Part shown: in pieces, positions 8,426 through 16,582 of the stretch
Numbering within the stretch: position 1 is the stretch's first letter
Layout of the letters: every line of letters starts with the position of its first letter
NCBI RefSeq assembly: GCF_963678865.1
Contig: NZ_OY787459.1
Location: 710,501-774,500, forward strand
Direction of reading: 5' to 3'
Length of the DNA stretch: 64,000 nt
Origin: Maridesulfovibrio sp.
GTDB lineage: Bacteria > Desulfobacterota > Desulfovibrionia > Desulfovibrionales > Desulfovibrionaceae
The notes under the pieces: model-generated
Databases searched by the model: none
Told to the model about the DNA's origin: nothing
Seen by the model: the letters and a program-made list of their open reading frames with translations, nothing else
Made by a program: the position numbers and the translations under genes

Positions 8426-10373
8426 AGAGTTACAAGAGTATCGGGACTTACTGAAGACACCGACCAAGTTTGAAGAAGGCTTTGACTGGAAGACAGTAGT
8501 CGGTGCCATATTCATAGGCTTCTTGATGATGCCGGGCAGTATGTACCTGCAGCTGGTCATAGGCCAGGGCATCGGCCCTGCCGCACGCTGGGTGACCATT
8601 ATCCTTTTCGCAGAGATAGCTAAAAGGTCGTACACGGAGCTTAAGCAACAGGAAATTTTCCTGCTCTACTACATGGCCGGGGCAGCACTGGCCTCACCTT
8701 TTTCGGGATTATTATGGCAGCAATATCTGGTGCAATCGGACGCAGCACGCATGCTGGGACTTACGGAATTTATTCCTGCATGGGTAGCCCCGCAACCGGG
8801 TTCGGAATCACTTATTGAGCGAACTTTCTTTCACCGCGACTGGCTCATACCCATCCTGCTGCTGGTCGGTGCACAGATTGTCCAGCGAATAGACCATTTC
8901 GGGCTGGGCTATGCCCTTTACCGCATCACTTCCGATGTGGAAAAATTGCCCTTTCCCATGGCACCGGTAGGCGCATTGGGTACAATGGCTCTGGCAGAAT
9001 CCACGGAAGAAAAACAGGCCAGCTGGAAATGGCGGGTCTTCTCGGTTGGTGGAGTTATAGGGCTGGCCTTCGGAGCTGTTTATGTTTTACTGCCTGCGGT
9101 TTCGGGATTGCTTTTCACCGAACCGATCAGGCTAATACCTATTCCGTGGGTTGAACTTACGCCTTATACGGAAAAGGTTCTGCCCGCAGTTGCCACCGGT
9201 ATCCAGTTTGACCTCGGCCTGTTTTTTATCGGAATGGTGTTGCCCTTCTGGGCCGTCATCGGCGGATTGATCGGGATCATCATTACTTTTGCCGCCAACC
9301 CTGTACTTTATGAGCACGGCATCCTGCATCGCTGGCATCCGGGCATGGAAACCGTTGAAACAGTTTTTGCAAACAACTTTGACTTTTACATGAGCTTTTC
9401 TATCGGGCTGGGGCTGGCCATCGGTATCATCGGTATCTATTACGTGATCAAATCATTCAGGGGTGAACACGCCAAGAGCCGGGAATCATGGAGCAAACTT
9501 TTCGAACCGCCGGAAGGACGCGGCGATATCAACTTCTGGGTCTCCATTGCCATTTACGTGTTCTCGACTCTTGCCTACGTGGGTATGAGTCTGCTGCTGG
9601 TGCCCAATTTCCCATGGATATTCTTCCTGCTTTACGGTTTTATTTATACACCGATCATATCTTACATTACCGCGCGCATGGAAGGTATTGCCGGACAGTT
9701 TGTAAGTCTGCCGCTGGTCCGGGAAGCCAGCTTCATTGCAGGAGCTAAATTCTTCGGCTATCAGGGGATCGAAATCTGGTACGCACCCATTCCCATCCAC
9801 AATTACGGGGAAGCGACAGTCCATTTCCGTGAAATTGAACTGACCGGAACATCAATCCGGGGTATCATCAAAGCTGAATTAGTTGTTTTTCCGGTAGTCA
9901 TGATTGCCAGTCTGCTTTTTTCACAATTTATCTGGCAACTTGCACCCATCCCATCTTCTAACTACCCTTATGCGCAGGAACTCTGGCATCTGCAGGCGCT
10001 GAACACCCTGCTGATGCAGACATCAACCCTTGAAGGAAACTCCCTATTCTTTCAGGCTCTGAGCGGCCCGGTAGTCATGGGCGGAATCAGCCTCGGACTC
10101 GTACTGTATGCCATTCTTAATGCATTGGGACTACCGGTCCTGCTGGTCTACGGTGTTGTCAGGGGACTGGGACAGAGCACTCCTCACGGTTTTATCCTTG
10201 AAGTTACCGGCGCCCTCATCGGTCGCTATTTTTTCCAAAAAAAATATGGAGCCATGTGGCGGCAGTATGCTCCGGTTCTGCTGGCGGGATTCTCCTGCGG
10301 AATGGGATTGACCGGTATGTTTGCCATGGGCTGTACCCTTATCTTGAAATCACTGGGAAAAATGGCATACTGA
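8412..10373 (+). CDS. OPT-like polytopic membrane transporter (putative peptide transporter)
   Basis: This 653-residue protein has about 14 hydrophobic helices. Segments such as EKLPFPMAPVGALG near residue 177 and the HGILHRWHPGM loop near 300 resemble the OPT-like transporter families found next to DUF6785 proteins. It is of the same size and general architecture as the protein at 6148-8121, so the two may form a pair, although pairwise similarity was not computed. The start is uncertain: no in-frame start lies upstream of 8412 before the repeat element, and the only good ribosome-binding site serves an overlapping 8-codon ORF. Context (ABC exporter with an M28 fold upstream, PqqD-like protein downstream) suggests peptide handling. 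That is inference. Confidence 0.78.
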   Translation: MYDDKELQEYRDLLKTPTKFEEGFDWKTVVGAIFIGFLMMPGSMYLQLVIGQGIGPAARWVTIILFAEIAKRSYTELKQQEIFLLYYMAGAALASPFSGLLWQQYLVQSDAARMLGLTEFIPAWVAPQPGSESLIERTFFHRDWLIPILLLVGAQIVQRIDHFGLGYALYRITSDVEKLPFPMAPVGALGTMALAESTEEKQASWKWRVFSVGGVIGLAFGAVYVLLPAVSGLLFTEPIRLIPIPWVELTPYTEKVLPAVATGIQFDLGLFFIGMVLPFWAVIGGLIGIIITFAANPVLYEHGILHRWHPGMETVETVFANNFDFYMSFSIGLGLAIGIIGIYYVIKSFRGEHAKSRESWSKLFEPPEGRGDINFWVSIAIYVFSTLAYVGMSLLLVPNFPWIFFLLYGFIYTPIISYITARMEGIAGQFVSLPLVREASFIAGAKFFGYQGIEIWYAPIPIHNYGEATVHFREIELTGTSIRGIIKAELVVFPVVMIASLLFSQFIWQLAPIPSSNYPYAQELWHLQALNTLLMQTSTLEGNSLFFQALSGPVVMGGISLGLVLYAILNALGLPVLLVYGVVRGLGQSTPHGFILEVTGALIGRYFFQKKYGAMWRQYAPVLLAGFSCGMGLTGMFAMGCTLILKSLGKMAY

Positions 10374-10551
10374 TCACAATCCCGAAACAACGTTCACAAG
10401 TGACGAACTGAAATTAATGCTTTGCGGACTGCCGGAAAATGTTTTAGTTAACCATCCTTCGGCTTGACGATGCTCATTGCATTTGCACCAATTTGATTAT
10501 TCGGCTTACCCTGCCAATCAGTGGAAGAGCTTTTTCCATAAGGAACAGATA

Positions 10552-11448
10552 ATGGATTTTAAGAATATAGCATGGGATGGCATCAGCTTTGATGTTCCGT
10601 CCAATTTCGAGGTCAGCGGAATCGACAAACGGTTCCTGCAACTCGATAACGGAGAATACCCCTGTATTGAACTCCGCTGGTACGATGCCGGCAAGACATA
10701 CAAGGAAAAGACATATTTCAGGCAACTAGCCAAAAAAATTGAATCTTCTTCGGGGCTTAAGATTGAATCAACTGTACTTCCGTCCTCTTGGAAAAAACCT
10801 CTAAAAGCATATGACACCACAGCATTCTACTGGCAGTCCGATCTGGCTACAGGGCGTGGAGTTATGTTTTACTGTAGAAAGGCCCTCAAGGTCATGCTGG
10901 TTCAATTCATAGGCAAATGCGACGAACAGATTGATGATGCCGCAGTCATGCTCTTCAACAGTCTCATATTCAATGATCCGAAAGAAGAACAGCCATGGTG
11001 CATCTATGATATGAAACTATCAATGCCTGCTTCCATGGCTCTGGAATCATTTGAATTCAAACCAGGCAGATTCAATATTAGTCTTGCCGACCAGACCGAA
11101 ACAATAGATTTTTACAGATTCAGCCCTGCGGACATAATCCTGAAAGACTGTTCACTGGGTGATTTCTCACGTGAGCTGTTCAAAGATGAAATAAATAAAC
11201 AAAAACTTTCCATTGCTGAACTTGAATACGGCAAAGGTGCCACCTGCATGTTCGGACAGGAAAAAGGCCCATCTGCTGCAAAAATAGCCCTTGCCAAACT
11301 AAATCCGAAACTCAGACCTTTCGGGCAGATTGAAATCCGTTATACCGCAGAAAGCAACCGCATTCTGGCTGTCATGGTAAAATCACGGCAGTACATTCCG
11401 GAAGACAGGGCTAAAAATATTTTTAAAAAATATGAAATTATTCAGTAA
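10552..11448 (+). CDS. Unknown protein, apparently two related halves, upstream of a PqqD-like gene
   Basis: The start at 10552 is chosen because AAGGAAC lies 5-12 bases upstream (10540-10546); the open frame extends 25 codons further without such a site. The product is 298 residues, without signal peptide or membrane helices, and probably cytoplasmic. The two halves look related: both open with a beta-strand pattern around a Pro-Ala/Ser motif (FDVPSNFE near residue 12; LSMPASMALE near 155) and continue with an aromatic-rich strand. I do not recognise the family. Its stop overlaps the PqqD-like gene by 17 bases, which argues for tight coexpression and perhaps a physical partnership with that protein. 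Confidence 0.8.
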   Translation: MDFKNIAWDGISFDVPSNFEVSGIDKRFLQLDNGEYPCIELRWYDAGKTYKEKTYFRQLAKKIESSSGLKIESTVLPSSWKKPLKAYDTTAFYWQSDLATGRGVMFYCRKALKVMLVQFIGKCDEQIDDAAVMLFNSLIFNDPKEEQPWCIYDMKLSMPASMALESFEFKPGRFNISLADQTETIDFYRFSPADIILKDCSLGDFSRELFKDEINKQKLSIAELEYGKGATCMFGQEKGPSAAKIALAKLNPKLRPFGQIEIRYTAESNRILAVMVKSRQYIPEDRAKNIFKKYEIIQ

Positions 11449-11842
11449 AAAAAAGACAACAATCCCGGAAATGACCAGAGGTGAGGCAATGGCCTGCAAG
11501 CCTGTAAAAAACCGGGATGTATCTGAAAAGCGCATGGAAAATGGACTGTTAAGACTATCTTACCCGTTGCGTTTGAAACCTCTTTTTGCAGATGTGGCAA
11601 AGAGATTCGGTATGTGGAAAGACGGAAACCAGCCTATAAAAAGACTGGAACTTGATGAAATGGGAACGCTGGTCTGGGATATGATAGACGGAAAAAACAG
11701 TGTTCGAAAAATAGCGTCGGGATTTGCAAAAAAATATCAGGTCCTGCCCCGCGAAGCAGAAGTTGCCACCGCCTCATTTCTTAGAGATTTAGGAAAAAGA
11801 GGCCTTATTGCTTTCAGTTCTCCAAAAAGCAAACCCAATTAG
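11432..11842 (+). CDS. PqqD-like protein (RiPP-recognition-element fold)
   Basis: This 136-residue protein has a basic N-terminus, then the PqqD pattern: a strand ending LELDEMGTLVWDMIDGKNSV (about residues 70-89), helices around FAKKYQV, and a terminal helix SFLRDLGKRGLI. PqqD and its relatives are winged-helix domains that bind leader peptides of ribosomally made, modified peptides. Compared with a minimal PqqD (about 90 residues) this one has an insertion of about 20 residues before the core and a short tail. The gene overlaps its upstream neighbour by 17 bases. No radical SAM enzyme, other modifying enzyme or obvious precursor peptide is seen nearby, so a classical RiPP pathway is not demonstrated. 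Confidence 0.8.
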   Translation: MKLFSKKKTTIPEMTRGEAMACKPVKNRDVSEKRMENGLLRLSYPLRLKPLFADVAKRFGMWKDGNQPIKRLELDEMGTLVWDMIDGKNSVRKIASGFAKKYQVLPREAEVATASFLRDLGKRGLIAFSSPKSKPN

Positions 11843-11871
11843 AACATACAACAATTAATCCAAAAAAAATC

Positions 11872-12300
11872 TTAACCGCAAGTCAGCTTTATATACTCTT
11901 CAAAACTGACTCCGTTCCACACCTTACTCACCCAGTATGCAGAGGCCCAGATCATGAGAGCAGAAGACTGGACATCTGAAAGCCGTTTCAACTTGGCTTC
12001 AAGGTTCGACCAGCTTACCCCATGATTGTTATGAACATTCTCCGCCTCACACGCCTCTTCCACCTGTAAAAACAGATAAGCTCCCTTGCATTGGTTCGGC
12101 AGGATTTTTACACCCTGATATGATTCCAATACAGTCTTGAGCTCAGCCACATTCAATTCCTGTGCAACAGAACGCATGGACTTGAAAAACATATCCACAG
12201 CCCACGGCAAAATAAATTCGGCCCCGGCGCTTTTGGTTTTAAAGTAATTTTTGAGCCATTGCTCGTGATCATGAGTAATTCTGGCTGCAACCTGCGGCAT
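11872..12300 (-). CDS. Orphan protein of unknown function, possible N-terminal RHH-like segment
   Basis: This 142-residue protein starts with AGGAGGG 5 bases upstream of its ATG, so expression is well supported. The N-terminus (PQVAARITHDHEQWLKNYF) has the strand-then-helix rhythm of ribbon-helix-helix proteins; the rest is helical with three Cys and several Trp. It faces the PqqD-like gene convergently (29-base gap) and shares its strand with the MerR-like regulator gene upstream. I do not recognise the family, and DNA binding is only a guess from the first 40 residues. Confidence 0.7.
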   Translation of the reverse strand: MPQVAARITHDHEQWLKNYFKTKSAGAEFILPWAVDMFFKSMRSVAQELNVAELKTVLESYQGVKILPNQCKGAYLFLQVEEACEAENVHNNHGVSWSNLEAKLKRLSDVQSSALMIWASAYWVSKVWNGVSFEEYIKLTCG

Positions 12301-12398
12301 ATCTCCCTCCTGAGATTACTCCTCTACTGATAGCTCTCAATTAATAACCGCATTATCAAAACACATCAAGACTTTTTCTAGAAAAATAACAGAATATA

Positions 12399-13334
12399 CT
12401 AACGATCAAAGCTTTCGCGTATCTGTCTAAAAAGACTAAACAAAAGAGCACCCGGAACAGCCTTGCCATTAATTTCCATACTATCAATGCGAACAACAGT
12501 ATTATTGTTAGGAGTTACATTCTCTTCAGTAACAAGAACAATTTTCTTCTGTGAGCCGACACTGCTTTCACTGGCATCAATAACCAGAATCCACTGCCCA
12601 TCACTTTGTCTCCACTCAAGATCAACACTTCTATGTGATGTTACACTATTCTCAAGAAGTTTAACAAAATCCTCCAATGAAAAATGCTTCCGCCCTTTTC
12701 CGGCAACTCCGAGATATTCCCCCTCAGAATTACGAATAACCAGAGGCTGCTCAAGATACCCTGCTGCAGGAAAAGAAGACTCATCAGGACCGGTCCCACC
12801 GGCGCGCAACAATCGGAACAGCTCTGCACGATCCCGTTTCAGACGACCAATCTCCATAGCCATGTCCAGAATCTGCTCATTTGTCTCTGCTGAAAGCTTG
12901 CGCTTTTCACTTCGCAATATTGACACCTCTTCCCGCAAATCACGCAATTCTGTTTGAAAAAGAGCCTGATTCGAAAGCAGATCCGAAACCTTGCCAAGAA
13001 CAGAGGACAATCCCTTGATGACAGTTTGCATATCCGAACTGGATTCCAACCCTGCGTCATTGATCAACTGTTGATCATCATTAATACTACTTACTAACAT
13101 ACCGAATTTAAGACTTAATTCATTTTCAATTTGTTCAGTTGTCCAATTCAATCCATACATTTCACGAATCCTCCTGAAAATTTCCAAAGCTTCAACCGAA
13201 TACCTTTGCCTACGCCCACTACCAGCAATCGACGGTAAAAATTTTGAATATTTATCTTTATAGTATACAACCGTTGACGGAGGAATACCCAACCTCCTGC
13301 CAACCTCTCTCAAACTTAAGTACTGACTAGACAT
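12399..13334 (-). CDS. MerR-like transcriptional regulator with coiled coil
   Basis: This 311-residue protein opens with a MerR-type winged helix-turn-helix (YLSLREVGRRLGIPPSTVVYY, residues about 5-25, then RQRYSVEALEIFRRI). A coiled coil follows at about 100-165 (LRDLREEVSILRSEKRKL). The C-terminal 120 residues form a predicted beta-rich domain (VDLEWRQSDGQWILVID) without a known ligand motif. MerR proteins usually dimerise through the coiled coil and act on divergent or nearby promoters. Three TGAACAA motifs lie upstream of its start and may be its operator. The effector and target genes are unknown. Confidence 0.82.
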   Translation of the reverse strand: MSSQYLSLREVGRRLGIPPSTVVYYKDKYSKFLPSIAGSGRRQRYSVEALEIFRRIREMYGLNWTTEQIENELSLKFGMLVSSINDDQQLINDAGLESSSDMQTVIKGLSSVLGKVSDLLSNQALFQTELRDLREEVSILRSEKRKLSAETNEQILDMAMEIGRLKRDRAELFRLLRAGGTGPDESSFPAAGYLEQPLVIRNSEGEYLGVAGKGRKHFSLEDFVKLLENSVTSHRSVDLEWRQSDGQWILVIDASESSVGSQKKIVLVTEENVTPNNNTVVRIDSMEINGKAVPGALLFSLFRQIRESFDR

Positions 13335-13350
13335 GACCCCTGCTCATTTG

Positions 13351-13451
13351 TTGTTCATTTATTACTATGAATACACATTAAACCCTACAAAACAGAAGAT
13401 CAACCTTTTTTGAACAAATACACAATCAATTGATCAAATCAGATTGAACAA
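13351..13451. promoter_or_regulatory. Candidate operator region of the MerR-like regulator (TGAACAA repeats)
   Basis: The motif TGAACAA occurs at 13411-13417 and 13445-13451, and inverted (TTGTTCA) at 13351-13357. The palindrome TTGATCAA lies at 13430-13437. All lie within 120 bases upstream of the regulator's start codon, an AT-rich stretch suited to a promoter. Clustering suggests autoregulation; the consensus is derived only from this site. Confidence 0.4.
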
Positions 13452-13760
13452 TCAACACAATGAGACACAGCCACCAAAACAGGCGCCGTGCTGGACAGTT
13501 CCAAAACAGTGATTATATTTTAATCAGATGGGAGAAACATCGACGGAGGGTATGTAGAAATAGAATCAAGGCAAGAAAAAGAATGCGAATTGAGTCGCCT
13601 GCTAAAAACATTTGAGTGCGTAAAGTGACGGAGTAACATCCCACAGCCGCGTAGCGTGGCACACGCACTTTTTTCTTGCCCTACGCCCTTCTTCAAGGTT
13701 AATTTCAATTAAACCCATCAAGGCACTGTAAAATTCTGGAAAACGAATAAATATCACATA
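13452..13760. other. Non-coding stretch before the HD-GYP gene
   Basis: A frame on the minus strand (13520-13708) is open for 62 codons but has no ribosome-binding site and a composition unlike a protein. The GC-richer patch 13610-13690 contrasts with its AT-rich surroundings and may be a structured RNA or an old insertion. No clear promoter or terminator was identified here. Confidence 0.4.
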
Positions 13761-14903
13761 ATGTTAGAAAAAATAAAAACTACCAATCTTCAAGAAGGGA
13801 TGTACGTTGTTTGCTCGGCCAGCGGCTTCATCAGTCTCCCGCCGGAACTTTCCAACAAAACAATCTCTTCAAAAACGGATATATCATCCATACTCAGTCT
13901 CAACATCGGTGAAGTTCTGATTGATTCTGAAAAAAGTTCCATACAGGAAAGCTTTCCCCAGGTTACTTACTCTGAAGAAATTCTATTCGCGCGGGAAGCA
14001 TACAACAATGCTCTGCATTGTATGCAGAAAATATACAAAACAATAGAAACTCAAGGTGAGCTTGAACTAACTGAATACAAAAAAGATATTTCCCCGCTTA
14101 TTGATTCAATCGACAGGAACAACAGTGCTGCCGCAAGTCTCACTGTGCTGGCCCGCACAGACAGATACCTGCTCACCCACAGCCTCAATACCGCAATATT
14201 GAGTGCAATTCTTGGCCGGTATATGGGACTTTCACGCGAAGTAATCGAAGAAATTTCAATTGCGGCAATGCTGATGAACGTTGGACAGCTCTGGATATCT
14301 CCGAATCTGCTCCAAAAAAAAGGAAAACTTTCAAAGGAAGAATTTCACGAGATAGCAATGCATCCCCGTAAAGGAAGCAAATACCTTCTCAGCCAGCACA
14401 TACCGGATTCAATTGTTAAGTCAGTTCAGTCACACCATGAGAAGTATGATGGATCAGGATATCCTGAAGGTCTTTCCGGTAACGATATCCCAAAATTCTC
14501 ACGTATCATTTCAATATGTGACTCATATGATGCAATGACATCTGAACGCCCTTACAGAGAGGCTCTGACCCCGAATGCAGCGATCAAGCACTTGTATGCC
14601 ATGGCTAATTCTGCATTTCATCCCAGATACTTGGAAAGCTTTATTAAATGTGTGGGAATTTATCCGGTAGGATGTTTTGTAAAACTCTCGGACGGTCGTT
14701 ATGGTGTAGTGACAAACAACACCCCAAAAGCGCCTTTGCTTCCGCAGGTGAAAATTGTATTCAACAGCAGATTCAGGGCCATACACCCTGAATTCATAGA
14801 TCTATCTAAACAAGCAGAACAAGCTCATAAAGATAATCTGGAAATTGTGGAATGCATTCATCCGAAGACTTTCAAACTGGAACTGAACAGATTCCTTTGG
14901 TAG
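13761..14903 (+). CDS. HD-GYP domain protein with degenerate HD motif
   Basis: The 380-residue protein has an N-terminal segment of about 120 residues of the DUF3391 kind (opening LQEGMYVV), then an HD-GYP domain, the fold that hydrolyses cyclic di-GMP. The first metal-ligand His is present (LTHS near residue 139) and the HHEKYDGSGYPEGL motif (about 225-238) is intact. The defining HD pair is replaced: where active members read LLHDIGK, this one reads MLMNVGQL (about 169-176). Activity is therefore doubtful, and it may instead bind the nucleotide or partner proteins. It converges on a lone HPt gene 18 bases away. No strong ribosome-binding site precedes the ATG. Confidence 0.88.
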   Translation: MLEKIKTTNLQEGMYVVCSASGFISLPPELSNKTISSKTDISSILSLNIGEVLIDSEKSSIQESFPQVTYSEEILFAREAYNNALHCMQKIYKTIETQGELELTEYKKDISPLIDSIDRNNSAAASLTVLARTDRYLLTHSLNTAILSAILGRYMGLSREVIEEISIAAMLMNVGQLWISPNLLQKKGKLSKEEFHEIAMHPRKGSKYLLSQHIPDSIVKSVQSHHEKYDGSGYPEGLSGNDIPKFSRIISICDSYDAMTSERPYREALTPNAAIKHLYAMANSAFHPRYLESFIKCVGIYPVGCFVKLSDGRYGVVTNNTPKAPLLPQVKIVFNSRFRAIHPEFIDLSKQAEQAHKDNLEIVECIHPKTFKLELNRFLW

Positions 14904-14921
14904 AGCTAAGAATATGCTGAT

Positions 14922-15224
14922 TCACACGAATTCTACTTCCACACGCTCTACATAATCCTTAAGAGTTTCAAGTTCAGCATGAACTTTTACCACGTTCTTA
15001 AGAGCGGCATTAGACTCAATTCTGCGGCCTATATTGCCAAGATGAAGGAATCCGTAATTTAATGCCGATCCTTTCAAATTATGACCTATGCGGGCTGCAG
15101 TTTTCATATCCCCGCCCCGGAGAGCCTCTCCCAGCTCCTCTATTTCTCTCTCGGTTATTACCATAAATCCGGGAATCAACCCTTCTAAATCTTTTTGAAT
15201 TTTCTCTACAATTCGTCCTGCCAT
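14922..15224 (-). CDS. Stand-alone HPt phosphotransfer protein
   Basis: This 100-residue all-helical protein carries the HPt signature GHNLKGSALNYG, with the phosphorylatable His at residue 48. Such proteins pass phosphoryl groups between a hybrid kinase's receiver and a response regulator in the cytoplasm. No kinase is adjacent, but a hybrid kinase in this window (39282-41234) has lost the His of its own HPt domain, so this intact protein is one possible substitute. Cognate partners cannot be deduced from position alone. Confidence 0.85.
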   Translation of the reverse strand: MAGRIVEKIQKDLEGLIPGFMVITEREIEELGEALRGGDMKTAARIGHNLKGSALNYGFLHLGNIGRRIESNAALKNVVKVHAELETLKDYVERVEVEFV

Positions 15225-15270
15225 AGGATTTCTCCACCGTTATAGCGCCTGCAGCTCCGGGCCTTATAAC

Positions 15271-15298
15271 AAAAAGGGCACCGCCATTGACGGTACCC
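15271..15298 (-). terminator. Rho-independent terminator after the Tim44-like gene
   Basis: Read on the minus strand, GGGTACCG and CGGTGCCC form a stem with one mismatch and a short loop (15276-15298), followed by TTTTT (15271-15275). It lies between the Tim44-like gene and the HPt gene, both on the minus strand, and separates them. Confidence 0.7.
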
Positions 15299-15363
15299 TA
15301 TCTATTATCAATTTGTTGGTTCGCAAGCAAAACAATTTGCCATAAACCGACTATACTTAAAAA

Positions 15364-16287
15364 TTAATCTTCGAGCTGCTGAATTCCATCCAGCTTCCAC
15401 ATTCCATCAGAACCGATGGGCTTTATGAAATGCCAGACTTCACGCACCTGCGAAGGCTGAGACTGAGATGGATCCTCACGCAACAGGACATCGTAAAAGA
15501 CAGTGGCATTTGTCATGCCGCCTTCTTCTTTTGCTTCCAGAAGTCTTGCATTAACCATCAAAACATCCGTCTGGGACGGACCGGGGTCTTCTTTGGCCTG
15601 CTGCTTGATCTCATTTACGACATCGGCAGTTGCAAACTGTTCAATATCCGCCATGTCACGGCTATCCCATGACTTTTGAAGACGGGTATATACAGCTTTA
15701 GCTCCTTCTAAAAATTCCTCTTCATCGAAACCGGCAGGAGTGTTCACAACCGGTCCTTCCTGCGGAGCCGCAGAACCTGCTGCAGACCTGGAAGAAAGAT
15801 GCTCCCATGCATTCTGAGCATTCTGCTCTCTTCGAGCGTAGGGATCATTATTTATATTCTGATTAGACTGAGACCTGTCCGGACCACGCTGATAATTGCC
15901 CTGCTGATACATGTTATCTGCTCCACGACTGCGGGACCTAAAAAATTTAAATCCAAGATAAACAAGCAGACCGATGATCAGCAAATTGAAAAAACCGCCA
16001 CCCATGCCGCCGAAACCGCCGAACATGGAACCGAGAAAAGTTCCTGCCAGCAGTCCGCCGAGCAGCCCCATACCGGGACGGGCGAAACCGCCCTGCTGCT
16101 TATTCGTACCGGTTGTCTGCGTACGAGAAGCAGTTGTCGATGTAGGTTTCTTGTATGTGTTTGAAAAAGATGGCTTGCTGCCGAATGATCTTCCGCCACC
16201 AAATCTTTTCGCATCCGCATTTCCGACCGACAGGGCCAGCACGCAGACAACAGTAAGGGGAAGAACCAAATACCCGAGTAGTTTCAT
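15364..16287 (-). CDS. Tim44-like domain protein, exported or membrane-anchored
   Basis: The 307-residue protein has a cleavable-looking signal peptide (residues 1-26, ending NADA), a low-complexity Ser/Thr/Gln linker, a glycine-rich hydrophobic patch and a membrane helix (about 98-116, LLIIGLLVYLGFKFF). The C-terminal 120 residues are Tim44-like: EEEFLEGAKAVYTRLQKSWDSRD, then a VNEIK helix and a final WHFIKP strand. Bacterial Tim44-like proteins are widespread but functionally uncharacterised; the fold resembles NTF2-type binding domains. The gene is monocistronic, with a terminator downstream. Confidence 0.82.
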   Translation of the reverse strand: MKLLGYLVLPLTVVCVLALSVGNADAKRFGGGRSFGSKPSFSNTYKKPTSTTASRTQTTGTNKQQGGFARPGMGLLGGLLAGTFLGSMFGGFGGMGGGFFNLLIIGLLVYLGFKFFRSRSRGADNMYQQGNYQRGPDRSQSNQNINNDPYARREQNAQNAWEHLSSRSAAGSAAPQEGPVVNTPAGFDEEEFLEGAKAVYTRLQKSWDSRDMADIEQFATADVVNEIKQQAKEDPGPSQTDVLMVNARLLEAKEEGGMTNATVFYDVLLREDPSQSQPSQVREVWHFIKPIGSDGMWKLDGIQQLED

Positions 16288-16537
16288 CTAATACCTCATT
16301 TACTTAGGTTATAAAAAAACTGCGACCGAAGCCGCTGTTCCTTAGATAATTACGCTAATGCCCTCTGTCCAGTAATATCGGTACTATTCATTTTTTTTCT
16401 GCCCCCAGCCGCAGCATACCCTCACATATTTTTCTACTTTGGACATTAAACGGTTCGATAAAATGCGCTGCGACTCCCTGTTTATACATAACTACATATA
16501 AATATTACACTTCCGGTTTATCTTGCGGAGAGTTAAA

Positions 16538-16582
16538 ATGAAAGGTATTCATTCACAAAAACAAAACAGGAAGTATTCATGA
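16538..16582 (+). CDS. Possible 14-residue leader peptide coupled to the SHOCT-like gene
   Basis: An ATG at 16538 lies 7 bases after GGAG (16527-16530). It runs 14 codons (MKGIHSQKQNRKYS) to a TGA that overlaps the next gene's ATG as ATGA (16579-16582). The layout is that of a translationally coupled leader. The roughly 250 bases upstream, back to the divergent Tim44-like gene, are AT-rich and presumably hold both promoters, but I could not identify one securely. Confidence 0.4.
   Translation: MKGIHSQKQNRKYS

Noticed and set aside
12373..12386. TTTTTCTAGAAAAA palindrome as a terminator or operator
   Set aside because: Pure A/T stem of low stability between two minus-strand genes; too weak to call.
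13650..13680. Possible sigma-54 promoter around GTGGCACACGCAC before the HD-GYP gene
   Set aside because: The GG is not followed by GC at the required 10-base spacing.
13520..13708. Open frame of 62 codons on the minus strand as a gene
   Set aside because: No ribosome-binding site, improbable composition; kept only as a finding about the DNA patch.
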